From positions 42,031,867-42,095,866 of the forward strand of contig CM034531.1 of the NCBI GenBank assembly GCA_020002185.1: a DNA stretch of 64,000 bases, written 5' to 3'. Position numbers and translations under genes: made by a program. Below are positions 34,489-44,153 of the stretch, piece after piece (the stretch's first letter is position 1; every line of letters begins with the position of its first letter). The DNA is from Paraescarpia echinospica. Its lineage: Eukaryota > Annelida > Polychaeta > Sabellida > Siboglinidae. Under the pieces are notes generated by a model that ran no database searches, was not told where the DNA came from, and saw nothing but the letters and a program-made list of their open reading frames with translations.

Positions 34489-34822
34489 CTACTGCAACAA
34501 CCTCGTCACCAATGGGGCTAGGAGGGACGTAGCCGCGGGAGCTAATAAGGCGGCAAGGAAACCAGCTTTCTGTAGAATGCGTTTCTTCTTATGGAGACCG
34601 GTTTTACTTATGACCAAAGTTCTGAGGTATTCCTTGTACCGACGGAGTTTAGTCTTGTGACCTTTCGTTAGTGGTACGTTCTCTTCCCGTGTACCAGATC
34701 GGGTTTAACCTTGTCGGTGATGGCTCTGGCAAAAATCAGGGTCCGCTTTAGAGAGGAGACAAAGGCACAACTTTAGAGAGGAGACAAAGGCACAACGCGT
34801 TTCTCTTCACTCGCGCCGACAT
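34489..34822 (-). pseudogene. Small basic core-like protein with hydrophobic C-terminus
   Basis: Starts 'MSARVKRNALCLCL', 22 bp after a TATAAATAG box. A 24-bp tandem duplication (about 34748-34797) sits early in the gene. Downstream frames show 'NVPLTKGHKTKLRRYKEYL' and 'GLHKKKRILQKAGFLAALLAP', ending in a hydrophobic 'TSLLAPLVTRLLQ'. The basic middle and 'QKxGFLAALL' end recall the small core protein family of Polintons, which resembles adenovirus core pX in character. It would bind the packaged genome. The duplication, a stop and frameshifts disable it. Confidence 0.7.
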
Positions 34823-34843
34823 GTCGAGTGTCACGGCATGCTT

Positions 34844-34852
34844 CTATTTATA
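34844..34852 (-). promoter_or_regulatory. TATA box before the core gene
   Basis: TATAAATAG overlapping the ATPase stop codon, 22 bp before the core ATG at 34822. Confidence 0.55.
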
Positions 34853-35265
34853 TCTTTGGAAGGTAGGCGTACTGAAGTTTGTTTGGTTCCGGTACGATAT
34901 TAGTTCCCTTTGGGAAATGAATTTTGTACTAAATATATTACGGACGTGTTGCAATGGTGACTCTTCTTCGTAAACAGTTTGTTGACTCTCTCGTCCGTTT
35001 CCGACATGAGATCGTCGATAACTACCAGGTTTCTCGTTTTATGATCGAAAGACGACACGTCGGGAAGACCATCGACAAATTATATGTTCGGATGTATCGT
35101 AGATACCGTTGAATACACCGCCTGCCATTCTCCGTAACACCACGCGATCTTTTCGGGCGGTGTGTGTGGCAGAATGACGTAGCAAAGAAACACAAACGTC
35201 GTTTTACCACAGTATGTCGGCCCGGCTACGACACAGGTAAACGGATGAACTAAGTTCGTGTCCAT
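34848..35265 (-). pseudogene. Packaging ATPase (FtsK/HerA-type), internally deleted
   Basis: This motor would pump genomic DNA into the capsid. It starts 'MDTNLVHPFTCVVAGP' with a Walker A that reads GPTYCGKT (the usual Gly/Ser replaced by Tyr). It continues 'HTPPEKIAWCYGEWQAVY' and, in the next frame, 'FVDGLPDV' and the Walker B 'NLVVIDDLM', then 'NKLFTKKSHHCNTSVIYLVQN'. After 'FPKGN' the frame jumps to a C-terminal 'NIVPEPNKL...LPKI' end at 34848, so an internal block of roughly 70 codons has been lost. A TATAAATAG box lies at 35311-35319, 46 bp upstream. Confidence 0.82.
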
Positions 35266-35310
35266 ACTTTATGCAACTGACCAAAGAGACTAAGATGCAC
35301 GGTTCTTATA

Positions 35311-35319
35311 CTATTTATA
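35311..35319 (-). promoter_or_regulatory. TATA box before the ATPase gene
   Basis: TATAAATAG on the minus strand, 46 bp before the ATPase ATG at 35265. The identical nine bases recur before the core gene. Confidence 0.55.
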
Positions 35320-35354
35320 CTACGAAAAGTGACACAAGATAAGGTTTGCACATT

Positions 35355-35588
35355 TTATTCCTGTACAACAAAACGTATTGATAGGTCACCTCCAGTAAGT
35401 GCAACAACCACAGTCTGGACAGTGTTTTGCCACTGCTCTGATACAGAGTCTTGCAACCAACTCTTGATTGTACACAATTGTTTGTACGTGATGTCGGTTA
35501 GCTTAAAACCTGACTTTTTAAAAACAGTCAACCAGTTTTTAATCACTGCAATTGAATAAATATCATCAAAGATCTCATAAAAGCACAA
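35355..35588 (-). CDS. Polinton small orphan protein, copy 2
   Basis: A short open frame of about 77 codons containing 'IAVIKNWLTVFKKSG', 'KLTDITYKQLCTIKSW' and 'SEQWQNTVQTVVVAL'. It aligns over most of its length with the neighbouring frame at 35600-35808, sharing the core N/D-W-L-S/T-V-F-x3-G-x-K-L and L-C-T-I/L-x-S-W. This copy is the less damaged one. It looks all-helical, cytosolic or nuclear, with no signal or membrane segment. I recognise no family. It lies between the RPA-like gene and the ATPase and has no clear ATG near its 5' edge. Confidence 0.5.
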   Translation of the reverse strand: MCFYEIFDDIYSIAVIKNWLTVFKKSGFKLTDITYKQLCTIKSWLQDSVSEQWQNTVQTVVVALTGGDLSIRFVVQE

Positions 35589-35599
35589 TACATATTTAT

Positions 35600-35808
35600 T
35601 TACGGATCATCCTCCATTACTGCCAGAAGAATTTGCTTTAATTTGTTTCGCCATTCCTATGAAAACGGTTCTCGCGACCAACTCCCTAGAGTACACAAGT
35701 GATCGGATGACAGCTGAGAGAGCTTCACACCTGCGTCTAAAAAACACTCAACCAGTCGTTCATCACTGCGGTTGAACTAATGGCCTTCACAGCCTCGTCA
35801 AAGTGCAT
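35600..35808 (-). pseudogene. Polinton small orphan protein, copy 1
   Basis: Tandem paralogue of the frame at 35355-35588. It begins at a Met before 'HFDEAVKAISSTAV', has 'NDWLSVF', then a one-base shift into 'AGVKLSQLSSDHLCTLGSW', one in-frame stop and 'EWRNKLKQILLAVM'. The frame may extend upstream to about 35880 through an acidic stretch ('ELDDPSQFYHD'). The 12-bp gap between the two copies fits a local gene duplication within the element. Function unknown. Confidence 0.5.
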
Positions 35809-35864
35809 GTAAATTAGTATGTCATCAGGTAACATGCAATCGTGATAGAATTGACTAGGATCGT

Positions 35865-36634
35865 CTAGCTCGCAACCGGAGCATTGTCATCTTGATAATC
35901 AAAGACGCTATATGATGTGTGATGTGCAATCGTCTTCTTCATTTCAGTCGCAGGAAAGTCAATGGTGAAGTTCGGAGAAGTGGCGGCAGGAGCTGAAGTT
36001 ATGACATCAGCAATGTCGGCGGAAGTTTTGACATCGGCAGGGATGGCAGCAAAGAGAAGCTGAAACAGGGTACGAAATCTAGTGTACCACCTCCAGGTGT
36101 GTGACGTTGTAGTGTGTAGGTACCTCGTCGAGTTTTCTTTATGGTGAGGGACACACGAGTTCCCGTCAGTGAGTTCAATTTGTAAATCCGTACCGTTTCG
36201 TCCATAACAACAAACGTATCGGCATTCACGTCTAGGAGAAAGAGCCATAGACTGGCCAAATAAAGTCAACCATATAGATTGACCCGTCGCTGTATCAATA
36301 AAGCAAATGCCGACCACGAAATGCATGTCAGAGGCCACGGAACCGTGTCGTTCGCATTGCAAATGTCCCCTATCATCAACAATCATTCTCTTCTTGCAGT
36401 ATCTGCACCCGGTGTAGAAGGGCGTATGGTGGCGTACTTTGTTGATAAGGAGACCTTGATCTTGATAACGGCATAGGCGCTTACCGTTGCTTCTAGAATT
36501 GCCACGTTCACGACCTCTGGTACCGACGGCACGGAAGGGCGGCTGAACACCGGCATGATGGGTCTGCTCGTCGGTTCATCCTCGTCGCTCGAGTCTGCTG
36601 CATCGCGAGGGCGGTAATAGGGTGTCATTAGCCA
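35865..36634 (-). pseudogene. RPA-like ssDNA-binding protein (zinc ribbon + OB fold)
   Basis: The N-terminal frame (to 36383) has an acidic/proline-rich start and 'VVNVAILEATVSAYAVIKIK'. After a frameshift, a zinc ribbon follows: 'GCRYCKKRMIVDDRGHLQCERHG' gives C-x2-C and C-x2-H ligands. Then come OB-fold strands with 'DTATGQSIWLTLFGQ', and in the next frame 'LLDVNADTFVVMDETV' and 'TGTRVSLTIKKT'. The ribbon-plus-OB order and the 'TLFG...LL..nAD.F' phrase match the C-terminal DNA-binding domain of replication protein A large subunit. It would coat single-stranded replication intermediates made by the protein-primed polymerase. It is the first gene of the minus-strand set, with a TATATAAGG box about 45 bp upstream. 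Two frameshifts break it. Confidence 0.6.
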
Positions 36635-36677
36635 TGGTGTCGTGATACGAATGACGATCCGACTGGCAGATCAACGC

Positions 36678-36686
36678 CCTTATATA
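36678..36686 (-). promoter_or_regulatory. TATA box before the RPA-like gene
   Basis: TATATAAGG on the minus strand, about 45-50 bp before the two candidate ATGs (36634, 36628). Confidence 0.55.
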
Positions 36687-36709
36687 ATGAATGAGTATAC
36701 CGAAAGAAG

Positions 36710-37034
36710 CTCACTTGAGCGTGCAGAGAAAGCACGGACGTCAGAGTAGAAAGTACACGAATGGATTGCAAATACACGCGCTGACCGCAGAGTAGACATA
36801 ACCTAAATTAACACCTCATACACAAAGTATTAACCACTTATTCACCCAGGGGCGCCACTTGACTTTGGCCTAGAACTTTGGCCTGGATATTTAGGTAATA
36901 ACTTATACGTTAGGGGGCATTTTAGTTCATTATATATCCACCAGGGTGAACCACTTGAAACAAAATAAGAGGCATGAAGAATTTAAGCAGTATTCACATC
37001 TAGTTCACCTATCCACCAGGGGGCGCTATTTGTA
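36710..37034. repeat. Polinton right terminal inverted repeat
   Basis: Reverse-complement partner of 20916-21245. Two CCACCAGGG phrases (36938-36946 and 37013-37026) correspond to CCCTGGTGG and CCCCCTGATGG in the left copy. It precedes the minus-strand gene cluster. Confidence 0.85.
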
Positions 37035-37044
37035 TCCGGACATT

Positions 37045-37330
37045 TTTTTCATGTTAAAAGATAGGGCTAAATCCCACTTCCTCTGGGTGGCTTCAGCTAC
37101 CCGATCTAAGTCACTCCACGTTAAAAGATAAGGGCTAATTCCCATGTTAAAAGATAGGAAATAGTTCATTTGCGTATATGTCACCGAAATTCTTATATTT
37201 TAAAATGGGATAAAATGCTCTCCACTTCAGTAGCTTCTTTGACCATCGAGGCATTCTGTGCATGTTAAAAGATATGGGCTAAATCCCATGTTAAAGGACA
37301 GGGAAATTTCCCCATGTTAAAAGATACTTT
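37045..37330. repeat. Degenerate tandem repeat outside the Polinton
   Basis: The phrase CATGTTAAAAGATAGGGCTAAATCC and shorter variants recurs about six times between 37050 and 37330 with irregular spacing. Confidence 0.7.
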
Positions 37331-38338
37331 CGTTTGAGCTACTTTTAACATCTTGAGAGAATAAGAAAATATATCGAACAGCATTTGAACCTGTCACACA
37401 CCACACTGGTTGGACCGTAGGCCGAGGCTTAGCCTAGGGACTGAACCCTTGTTTGGTTGATGACGACGTGTTTAAAATGTGTTGGTATAATAAAGCATAA
37501 TTTACAATAAAAGCATTATAAATTCAACGGATGCCTATTTATTTGAAGTATTTTATATTAAATGTAGAATACCTATAGGACGATGTTATAGCATAACTTA
37601 AAGCCTTGGTTTTTCGGAAGGTTTGTGGTGAACTATACAAATAAGTCATAGACGTTATGAAATAGGTCAATCGTGTCATGGAATAGGTTATTACACATGG
37701 TGACAGACCCTGTATATTTATAAAACCTACATATAGCTTATAATCATTATAAAATAGGAACTTATCTGCTAAGTCAGTCAAACTGGCGGCTATTTGTGTA
37801 AGTACGATATATATGTTTACATTACGTGCTTGCATACAGTTTTCATGGGTTCGTGAAAAATGGTGGGAAATTTGTGAAAATGGCGGTTATTCGGTAAAAA
37901 TGACGTCATTAAATAAGTACTAATAGTAATTCAGTCCACGTTGTCATTATTCGGCTAGCCAACATTCCACAGTAGGGAAAGCGCCCGATGTGAAGACCTA
38001 TATGCTGCTTCAGTCAATGTTTGGTCTTCAAACTTTTGTCGCACTGGGCACCTTCCATGTACCACTGCCACATGTCTTTGTTTTAAAATCCTGGTGGTTC
38101 GCTTGCTGGCTCTTAACAACAGCTACTTGTTGTTTCTCAGTCTTGTTAACCTGTTCCAACGGCTAGCTGTTTGTCGACTGTAGTTCTTAGGCTTTGCAGA
38201 GGAGACTGCCATAAAAAACGAAGGAATGTATCGTGAGGCGGTAGATAGATACGTGTTCATCGCATTATGTTCAATGGTGTGTAGTACTATATGTGGCATA
38301 CTGCCAGTAGTGTCTCTCTAGGTCAAATACAGTCAAGA
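37331..38338. other. No recognised feature
   Basis: The ORF at 37539-37835 shows no recognised domain. Nothing else is supported. Confidence 0.4.
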
Positions 38339-38871
38339 TCAACACGTGATGTATGTAAATATACTTACTGGCAACTCATTAACTTCTTTCTGTATGCCGG
38401 TACAACGACCTATTTTCAAGTGTTTTGCCCTATTGTCCTTCCTAGTGAATGTTTTATTGCTAAACATACAGTTGAACATGGGTCGACGTCGGATGCATGT
38501 TTCCGACCCTTGAACACGAGTAGCAGCTTGTTTTCTGAGTTTTCTGTCACAGTAACCCATTATCACGTGTGTCCTCTGGTTTCTTTTCTTTGTAAAGCGT
38601 ACGTCACAGTATAAACACATGAAAGGTTTCATTGCACGAGACGAAGCTACTGATGACTTTCTTTCAGCAACTGGTAGTGCGGGTTGAGCCATTTCAACTC
38701 GACAGGAGTTAATAGATCTATGTTGCAACTTTGGCTTGACCCTATCTTTTTTGCAAAGTTTGTGTCCAATTTGTAAACTCTCAGTGGGTACTGTCTATCG
38801 ATGTTCATCGTTCTTCGTTGTGGAGTATAATCCCCATCCAGACACGGTATACCAGTATTTATATAGTTCAC
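38339..38871 (-). pseudogene. Zinc-finger fragment resembling Polinton polymerase N-terminus
   Basis: Two frames (38647-38871 and 38339-38728) overlap. The longer holds two finger-like units: 'CLYCDVRFTKKRNQRTH', ending in G-Y-C, and 'CMFSNKTFTRKDNRAKH', ending in G-R-C (its second Cys is replaced). The spacing C-x2-C-x4-F-T-x-K-x-N-x3-H-x5-C is the same as in the two polymerase fingers encoded at about 21660-21715 and 22620-22705. No polymerase body follows downstream on this strand. It may be a detached 5' piece of another Polinton or a host zinc-finger exon. Confidence 0.45.
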
Positions 38872-39129
38872 AGTTCTTCTATTCTGCTACACCATCCAAT
38901 CTCGTTCAATGACGTCATTAAAAAAGTACGCGTGGTATAGACCATATGTGTAGAAATGTTTTGTTGTAAACCTTTGCAGTGTTATACAAAGGGCTAGTTT
39001 TTATCTGTGTAAATTAATGACATTTGCATTTAATTGTTTTAAATAATATTATTTGAACTGTTATGTTACACATGATTGTACAAGTTGACATAATAATAAA
39101 TGTTTCTTATGTAAGTCGTGGATGCATGA
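38872..39129. other. No recognised feature
   Basis: Short AT-rich stretch without supported features. Confidence 0.4.
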
Positions 39130-39955
39130 CTCATTTCCATAAATGTATTATTAAACAATTGCCGAGTTACCCGGAGTTGCGTTTGGAAGTGGTGACCCCA
39201 AGATCTTCCATCCTCCGTAGGAATTTTTAAGCACCTCAGTGGGCCTTCTAAACTGCACACAAAATGTCAGAAAAACTGACGGAGATAAGTGCTATTTTAA
39301 AATTGTGATCTGTGATCAGAAACCCCCAACCCTCGGATGAATTCAGAAAAATCGACATTTACAAACTACCCCAATCGGCCCGCTAGATCACATACAATAA
39401 TTTAAGCTTCATACATGCCAAATTTACAGAGGCATGTGTCATTTGTAAATTGTTACCAGCCAGGATCCCCACCCCGACGAATTAAAAAAATCTAAATCTA
39501 TGAACCACCCCATTGGATCCGCTAGAGTACACACAAAATTTCAGCTTCATGCATACCCAACTGACGGAGATATTGCTCATTTAAAAAGTAAAAATTTATG
39601 TTTGCCACGACACCCTCTGTGCGTATAAACAGCGCTGAAAACTGCGCCTCTGTGTGACGAAGCCGTAAGCTACACAACGCTCTGAGATAATGATATTATA
39701 ATAAAACATAACTTTGTTACAAATAATTACAAGTCATGCTAATTATGTGGTTTTGTTATGTGTACTAACAATTACGAAAGTTAGCGTGTCATTAACATAA
39801 ACTATAATATAAATGGGTCACGTATACTTTCGGCAGACACCGTGTTTAAGCTGACCGAAAGCTAACGCTAACCTTTGACATGTACAAACGCATGCGCAAT
39901 GCGCAAAACGGAACCGGAACTTACTCTCAGACCTGAACTTACTTCCAGACCGCTA
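39130..39955 (+). repeat. Dispersed repeat R2, copy 1
   Basis: The sequence is present in inverted orientation at about 43447-44010. Shared phrases include GTATAAACAGCG, GGATCCCCACCCCGACGAATT and AAACGGAACCGGAACT. Inside it, a unit of roughly 150 bp (ending in GACGGAGATA or similar) recurs two to three times. No coding capacity is visible. Confidence 0.75.
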
Positions 39956-41760
39956 CATGGGCACACCAGCCAACTATTCTTTGAACCTTCTCCCTGCACG
40001 TCGTCTCGTTCGCAATCTCAATACCACCCCCCACAGTGGTGTCATCAGAAAATTTGATGACAAGGACAGATTGGTCCACGGAGACAGTAATTTGTGAAGA
40101 TAGTGAACAGAAAGGGGAATAATACACAATCTTGTGGGGCACCAGTAATCAGAATGACAGGTTTGGAAAAGAGAAGTTGACTTTGCCAGATCGAGACCTA
40201 TGAATAAGAAAGTTTTGAATCCAGTGACATATGGCAGAATGTATATTCAACAGCGAGAGTTATCTAACAGCTTGTAGGGGATGGCCGTGTTGAATGCTGA
40301 GCTGAAATATATGAACAAGATCCTGGATTGGTTCCTGACCGCTCCAAGTGCTTCAAAATATGGTGTAGACCTACAGCGACCGGATCATCCACTGATCTGT
40401 TTGCTTTATATGCAAACTGGTGCGAGTCCAGGAGGCCGTCGGTGGCCCACCTCAGGTACCTGAGAATTATTCGCTCAAACACTTTCATTGCGACCAAGGT
40501 CAGTGTTACTGGGCGGTAGTCGTTCAGCCGGGAAATATTGGACTTCTTGGGAATTGGTATGATAGTGGAAATCTTGAAGCAGACTGGAACACTGCACTGC
40601 TGGAGAGAGGAGTTGTATATGTCTGTGAAAAGCGCAGAAAGCTGGTCGGCGCAGCTCTTCAGGGTAGATGTGAAGATGTTGTCTGGACTCGTAGCCTTCC
40701 ACGTGTTCTGTCTCCTGAACAATCTCCTCATTTCAACTTCCTGGACGGCAAAGAGTGGAGACAGAGAGGTGTCTGCTGGAAGTGAGCGCTGCTCTGGCGA
40801 AGTGTTCATTTTATAAAATTGGCTGTAGAAGTTGTTCAGCTGATCGGGAAAGACGGGATCACTGCAGTTGGTAGCCGCGGCGCTTTGTTTGATCTGTATA
40901 ATCTGTGCAGGACTTGCCAGACAGCTCTGGCGTTGTTGGATGCGATCTGGTCCTCAAATTTGTACTTGTACACAAACTTGGCCTTCTTGATCGTCTTCTG
41001 CACCTCGCTCTTCTGATTTTTTTCTGCCACAACTGATGAACGCCGCGTTCTTCTCCGCCAGTTTCTGTTTGATGTCCCTGGCTAACCATGATTTATTGTT
41101 ACCATACAAGATGACAGTCTTTGACTCCGTGCACATATCACACCAGTTGGCATAGTATATCACGGTGTCAGTGTACTCGTGTAGGTCAGAACATGCCTCT
41201 TTGAAATGTTCGAATCTGCGCACTCCAGACATCACCGAAGAACTTCCGTCGACTCATCCGTCGGCTTCTTGGCCGTCTTCTTTATTTATTTCAGAGCTTT
41301 CAGTTTCTGTCGGTACGTGGGGATGAGGACGACAGTTGTGTGATCAGACTCTCTGAGGGGAGCCTTGGCGGTGGCACGATACGCATCCTTGAATACTGTA
41401 TAGCAGTGATCCATGATTGCGTTTTTGCGTGTGGCACAGTTACATGTACTTGGGCAATACCTTCTTCAATATTGTGTGATTGAAATTACCAAAAATTATG
41501 ACGACGCTGTTATGGTGAGCCGATCCTGCTCCGACCACCTGAATAGACAACTGGTTGACTGCCTTGGTGGTTCCGGCATCGAAGGGGAATGTAAACACCC
41601 AACAAAACTACAGATGAGAACTGTCCCGGGGCTTGCATTTTATAGTTATAGTTTCCAGTTCACAGGAACACGAAGCAGAGACCCGCTGAGTGTTATTACA
41701 CCACCGCTGAATCACCATAAAGCACACACCCACCACCGCGATGTTTGTCCGCCAGTTTAA
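39900..41760 (-). mobile_element. Decayed LINE (jockey/L2 group)
   Basis: Minus-strand frames hold parts of a non-LTR element in order: endonuclease remains (41413-41760 region, with 'CFMVIQRWCNN' and 'HHNSVVIIFGNFNHT'), a linker ('YGNNKSWLARDIKQKL'), and RT start 'KATSPDNIF', 'IIPIPKKSNISRLNDYRPVTLT'. The palm segment 'IKFSDDTTVGG' (FADD changed to FSDD) lies near 40050. Several stops and a missing block between 40264 and 40140 make it inactive. Its 3' end abuts repeat R2. Confidence 0.78.
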
Positions 41761-43140
41761 TCGATTGGTCCGCTCGGTTCGCTCTAAACGGTCCGCTATA
41801 AAAAAGAATAACCTCAAAAAGGGTCTTGAAATTTATAAGGCTGGAATGGGCCAATGTCCAAGTATATGCGTATTAACGGAAGCATGTAAAGGAATCCTAA
41901 TAGTGTGGTCCCTTGAGAGTGTGAATTCTATTACAACAAACATGTCGTATATATTATGCTACAAGGTATTTTTCATAACTGACATTACACATTGAGACAT
42001 TACAACACATGCATGACACGTACTACTATTCTTCCTGAGAAGAATAAACATCAATGAACTTTTGCATAAAAAGTAAGTTATGTAATGCTAACTTGTATTG
42101 TTAATTACCCCACGGCCTATTATTGCTTATTGTCACTTATATCTCCATACGTGGCATTGGCCATTGTTGACAGAAAACCTTATAATTAGTGTTGTTATCT
42201 TGGGAGGACATTGCTCACTGGCCGGTTCTGAAAGCAATAGTTAGTTTATGTGATGACACACATGTCCGATGGCTTTTCACTCATTACTTAATTGTGGATA
42301 ACATAGTTCCTCGCACGTCTACAATTAATGTTAATTATGTGAAAGTAAGTGACACGGTAATTTCTCCAACCAGCACGCACTCAGGCCAAAGCAATCCAGC
42401 CATACGATGACAATGCTCAGTTCATAGAACACGGTAAAAGTGTCCCCTTGAGAACTAAACAGGAGGGTAGAAACTGTTGTGATACTTAGCAACAATGTTG
42501 TCATTTACGTTGTTAATTGCGACGTTTCATGGAAGAGCAGTGTAACGTGCCGGCCGTTGTCGCTTTTGTTTGTGACGTTTGTTGGCACAGTCATCGCGAC
42601 ATAGTAGAGGTCATCCATCGACTGTTGTTTGGGATAAACATACTGTTGTCAAACACGTGGATCAATGTAGAAGGTGCTACATGGAGCTTGATGACAGTGT
42701 TCAGCCAAACAAAACGTTTTCTCCACAGATACACGACAGGCCGACAGTTTGAGGTCAGCAGTCCTTCTGACGTTGATTTGGTTTTGGCAAATTGAAGCAG
42801 TTGCAAGGTGAGACGTTTTGTGTAACGTGGCGAGGTTGCAAAACTTTCATTTTGAACATGTATGCGCTGTGCTTGTTTGTAAAACGTTCTTTCGTTAAAC
42901 CTTGGCGCCTTACGCTATGTGGTTCTGCCTTGTTTGTTCTGCAGATATTTCTGAATGTTCTGTCTAGTATAACAACTGCGCTGGTAAATAATATAATCAT
43001 TTGTTAAAAAAATTAGCACATGCTAAACTAGATGGTTGGCGATCATTCCCTAGATAGATGTCCTAACGTCAAGAGGTTAATAAAACATTGAAACGTATTT
43101 AGAATTATAACGCATTTAAATTATATTGGTGACATGTTAC
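41761..43140. other. No recognised feature
   Basis: ORFs such as 42189-42410, 42517-42795 and 42755-43000 show no recognised domain, splice evidence or repeats. Confidence 0.4.
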
Positions 43141-43145
43141 ACATC

Positions 43146-43440
43146 AACTGAATTTGTTTCGGTGGCGGGAAACCTGACCGTAGTGATGAGAATAGCTTTG
43201 GAATAGCCAATAGGCAGCAGATGGAACTGCGCATTACTTTGTGGACACTTAATTGTGACGTGCCCACCTAGATTTCGACATTATGACAGTTGTGCCTAAA
43301 CGTTATACCTCAATGCGTTTATTCCGTCATTCCTCATCGTTTCAAAAATATGATGTCCCAAATGGCGCTCGCTCAGGTTTGAATCAGTGTGCGCCGCTGC
43401 AGTTGCGAGTGCTTGCCGCACGTGAATAAATCACATGTTG
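43146..43440 (-). repeat. Dispersed repeat R1, copy 2
   Basis: Reverse-complement match to 18959-19262, ending in AATAAATCACATGTTGA as at the MITE boundary. Confidence 0.75.
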
Positions 43441-43446
43441 AAGCAA

Positions 43447-44030
43447 ACCGGTGTACCGGTCTGGAAGGAGGTTCCGGTCTGAGAGTAAGTGCCGGTTCCG
43501 TTTTGCGTATTGCACATGCGCTTGTATATGTCAAAGGTGTTTGCCGAAATTATGCCTGACCCAATTATATTATAGTTTACGTTAATGATACGGTTACTTT
43601 TGTAACTGTTAGTATACATAACAAAAGCTCATATAATTAACATAACTTTTAATTATTTGCAAACAAATTGTGTTTTATTTTAATGTCATTGTCTCAGAGC
43701 GTTGTTTATCTTACGACTTCGTCACACAGAGCTGCAGTTTTCAACGCTGTTTATACGCACAGCGGGTTTTGTGGTAAACACAAATTACCGCATTTTAAAT
43801 CACACATATCTCCTTCAGTTTGGCATGTATGAAGCTGAAATTGTGTGTGTAATCTAGCAAGCCCATTGGGGGTGGTTCGTAAATTTAGATTGTTAAAAAT
43901 TCGTCGGGGTGGGGATCCTGGGGTGTAACAATTTATAAATGACACATATCTCTATCAATTTGGCATGTATGAAGCTGACATTTTGTGTGTGATCTACTTG
44001 TAAGTCAGATGTGCCTGTAGACAGTGTAGT
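43447..44030 (-). repeat. Dispersed repeat R2, copy 2
   Basis: Reverse-complement match to about 39270-39940. It directly adjoins R1 copy 2, so R1 and R2 may be parts of one larger transposon. Confidence 0.75.
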
Positions 44031-44153
44031 CACGCACAGATGTACGTTCACTGTTCAGCACCGTAGGTGGGCAAATAGGTCAGTGGAGTAACGGTCGCTA
44101 CAGCAAACAAAAAATTATTAATTATGTAACTCAGACGCCGTGTTCGTCGAGCA

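Larger units (their letters stand above)
20916..37034. mobile_element. Polinton/Maverick (endogenous polintovirus), inactivated
   Basis: The element is bounded by inverted repeats that begin TACAAATAGCGCCCCCTG on the left (20916) and in reverse complement on the right (ending 37034). It holds a protein-primed family B DNA polymerase on the + strand. On the - strand it holds a packaging ATPase, an integrase with chromodomain, an adenain-like protease and major, minor and penton-like capsid genes. This combination defines Polintons. Length is about 16.1 kb, or about 13.4 kb without the nested L2 LINE at 27848-30604. Nearly every gene is broken by frameshifts, stops or deletions, so this is an old copy. 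The exact outer ends and the expected 6-bp target duplication could not be fixed. Confidence 0.92.

Noticed and set aside
20916..37034. Adenovirus or another free virus integrated recently
   Set aside because: Adenain-like protease and core similarity are shared by Polintons; integrase, terminal repeats and gene order fit a Polinton, and the heavy decay excludes a recent event.
39900..41760. Host enzyme gene on the minus strand
   Set aside because: Frames match endonuclease and reverse transcriptase parts of a LINE in order.
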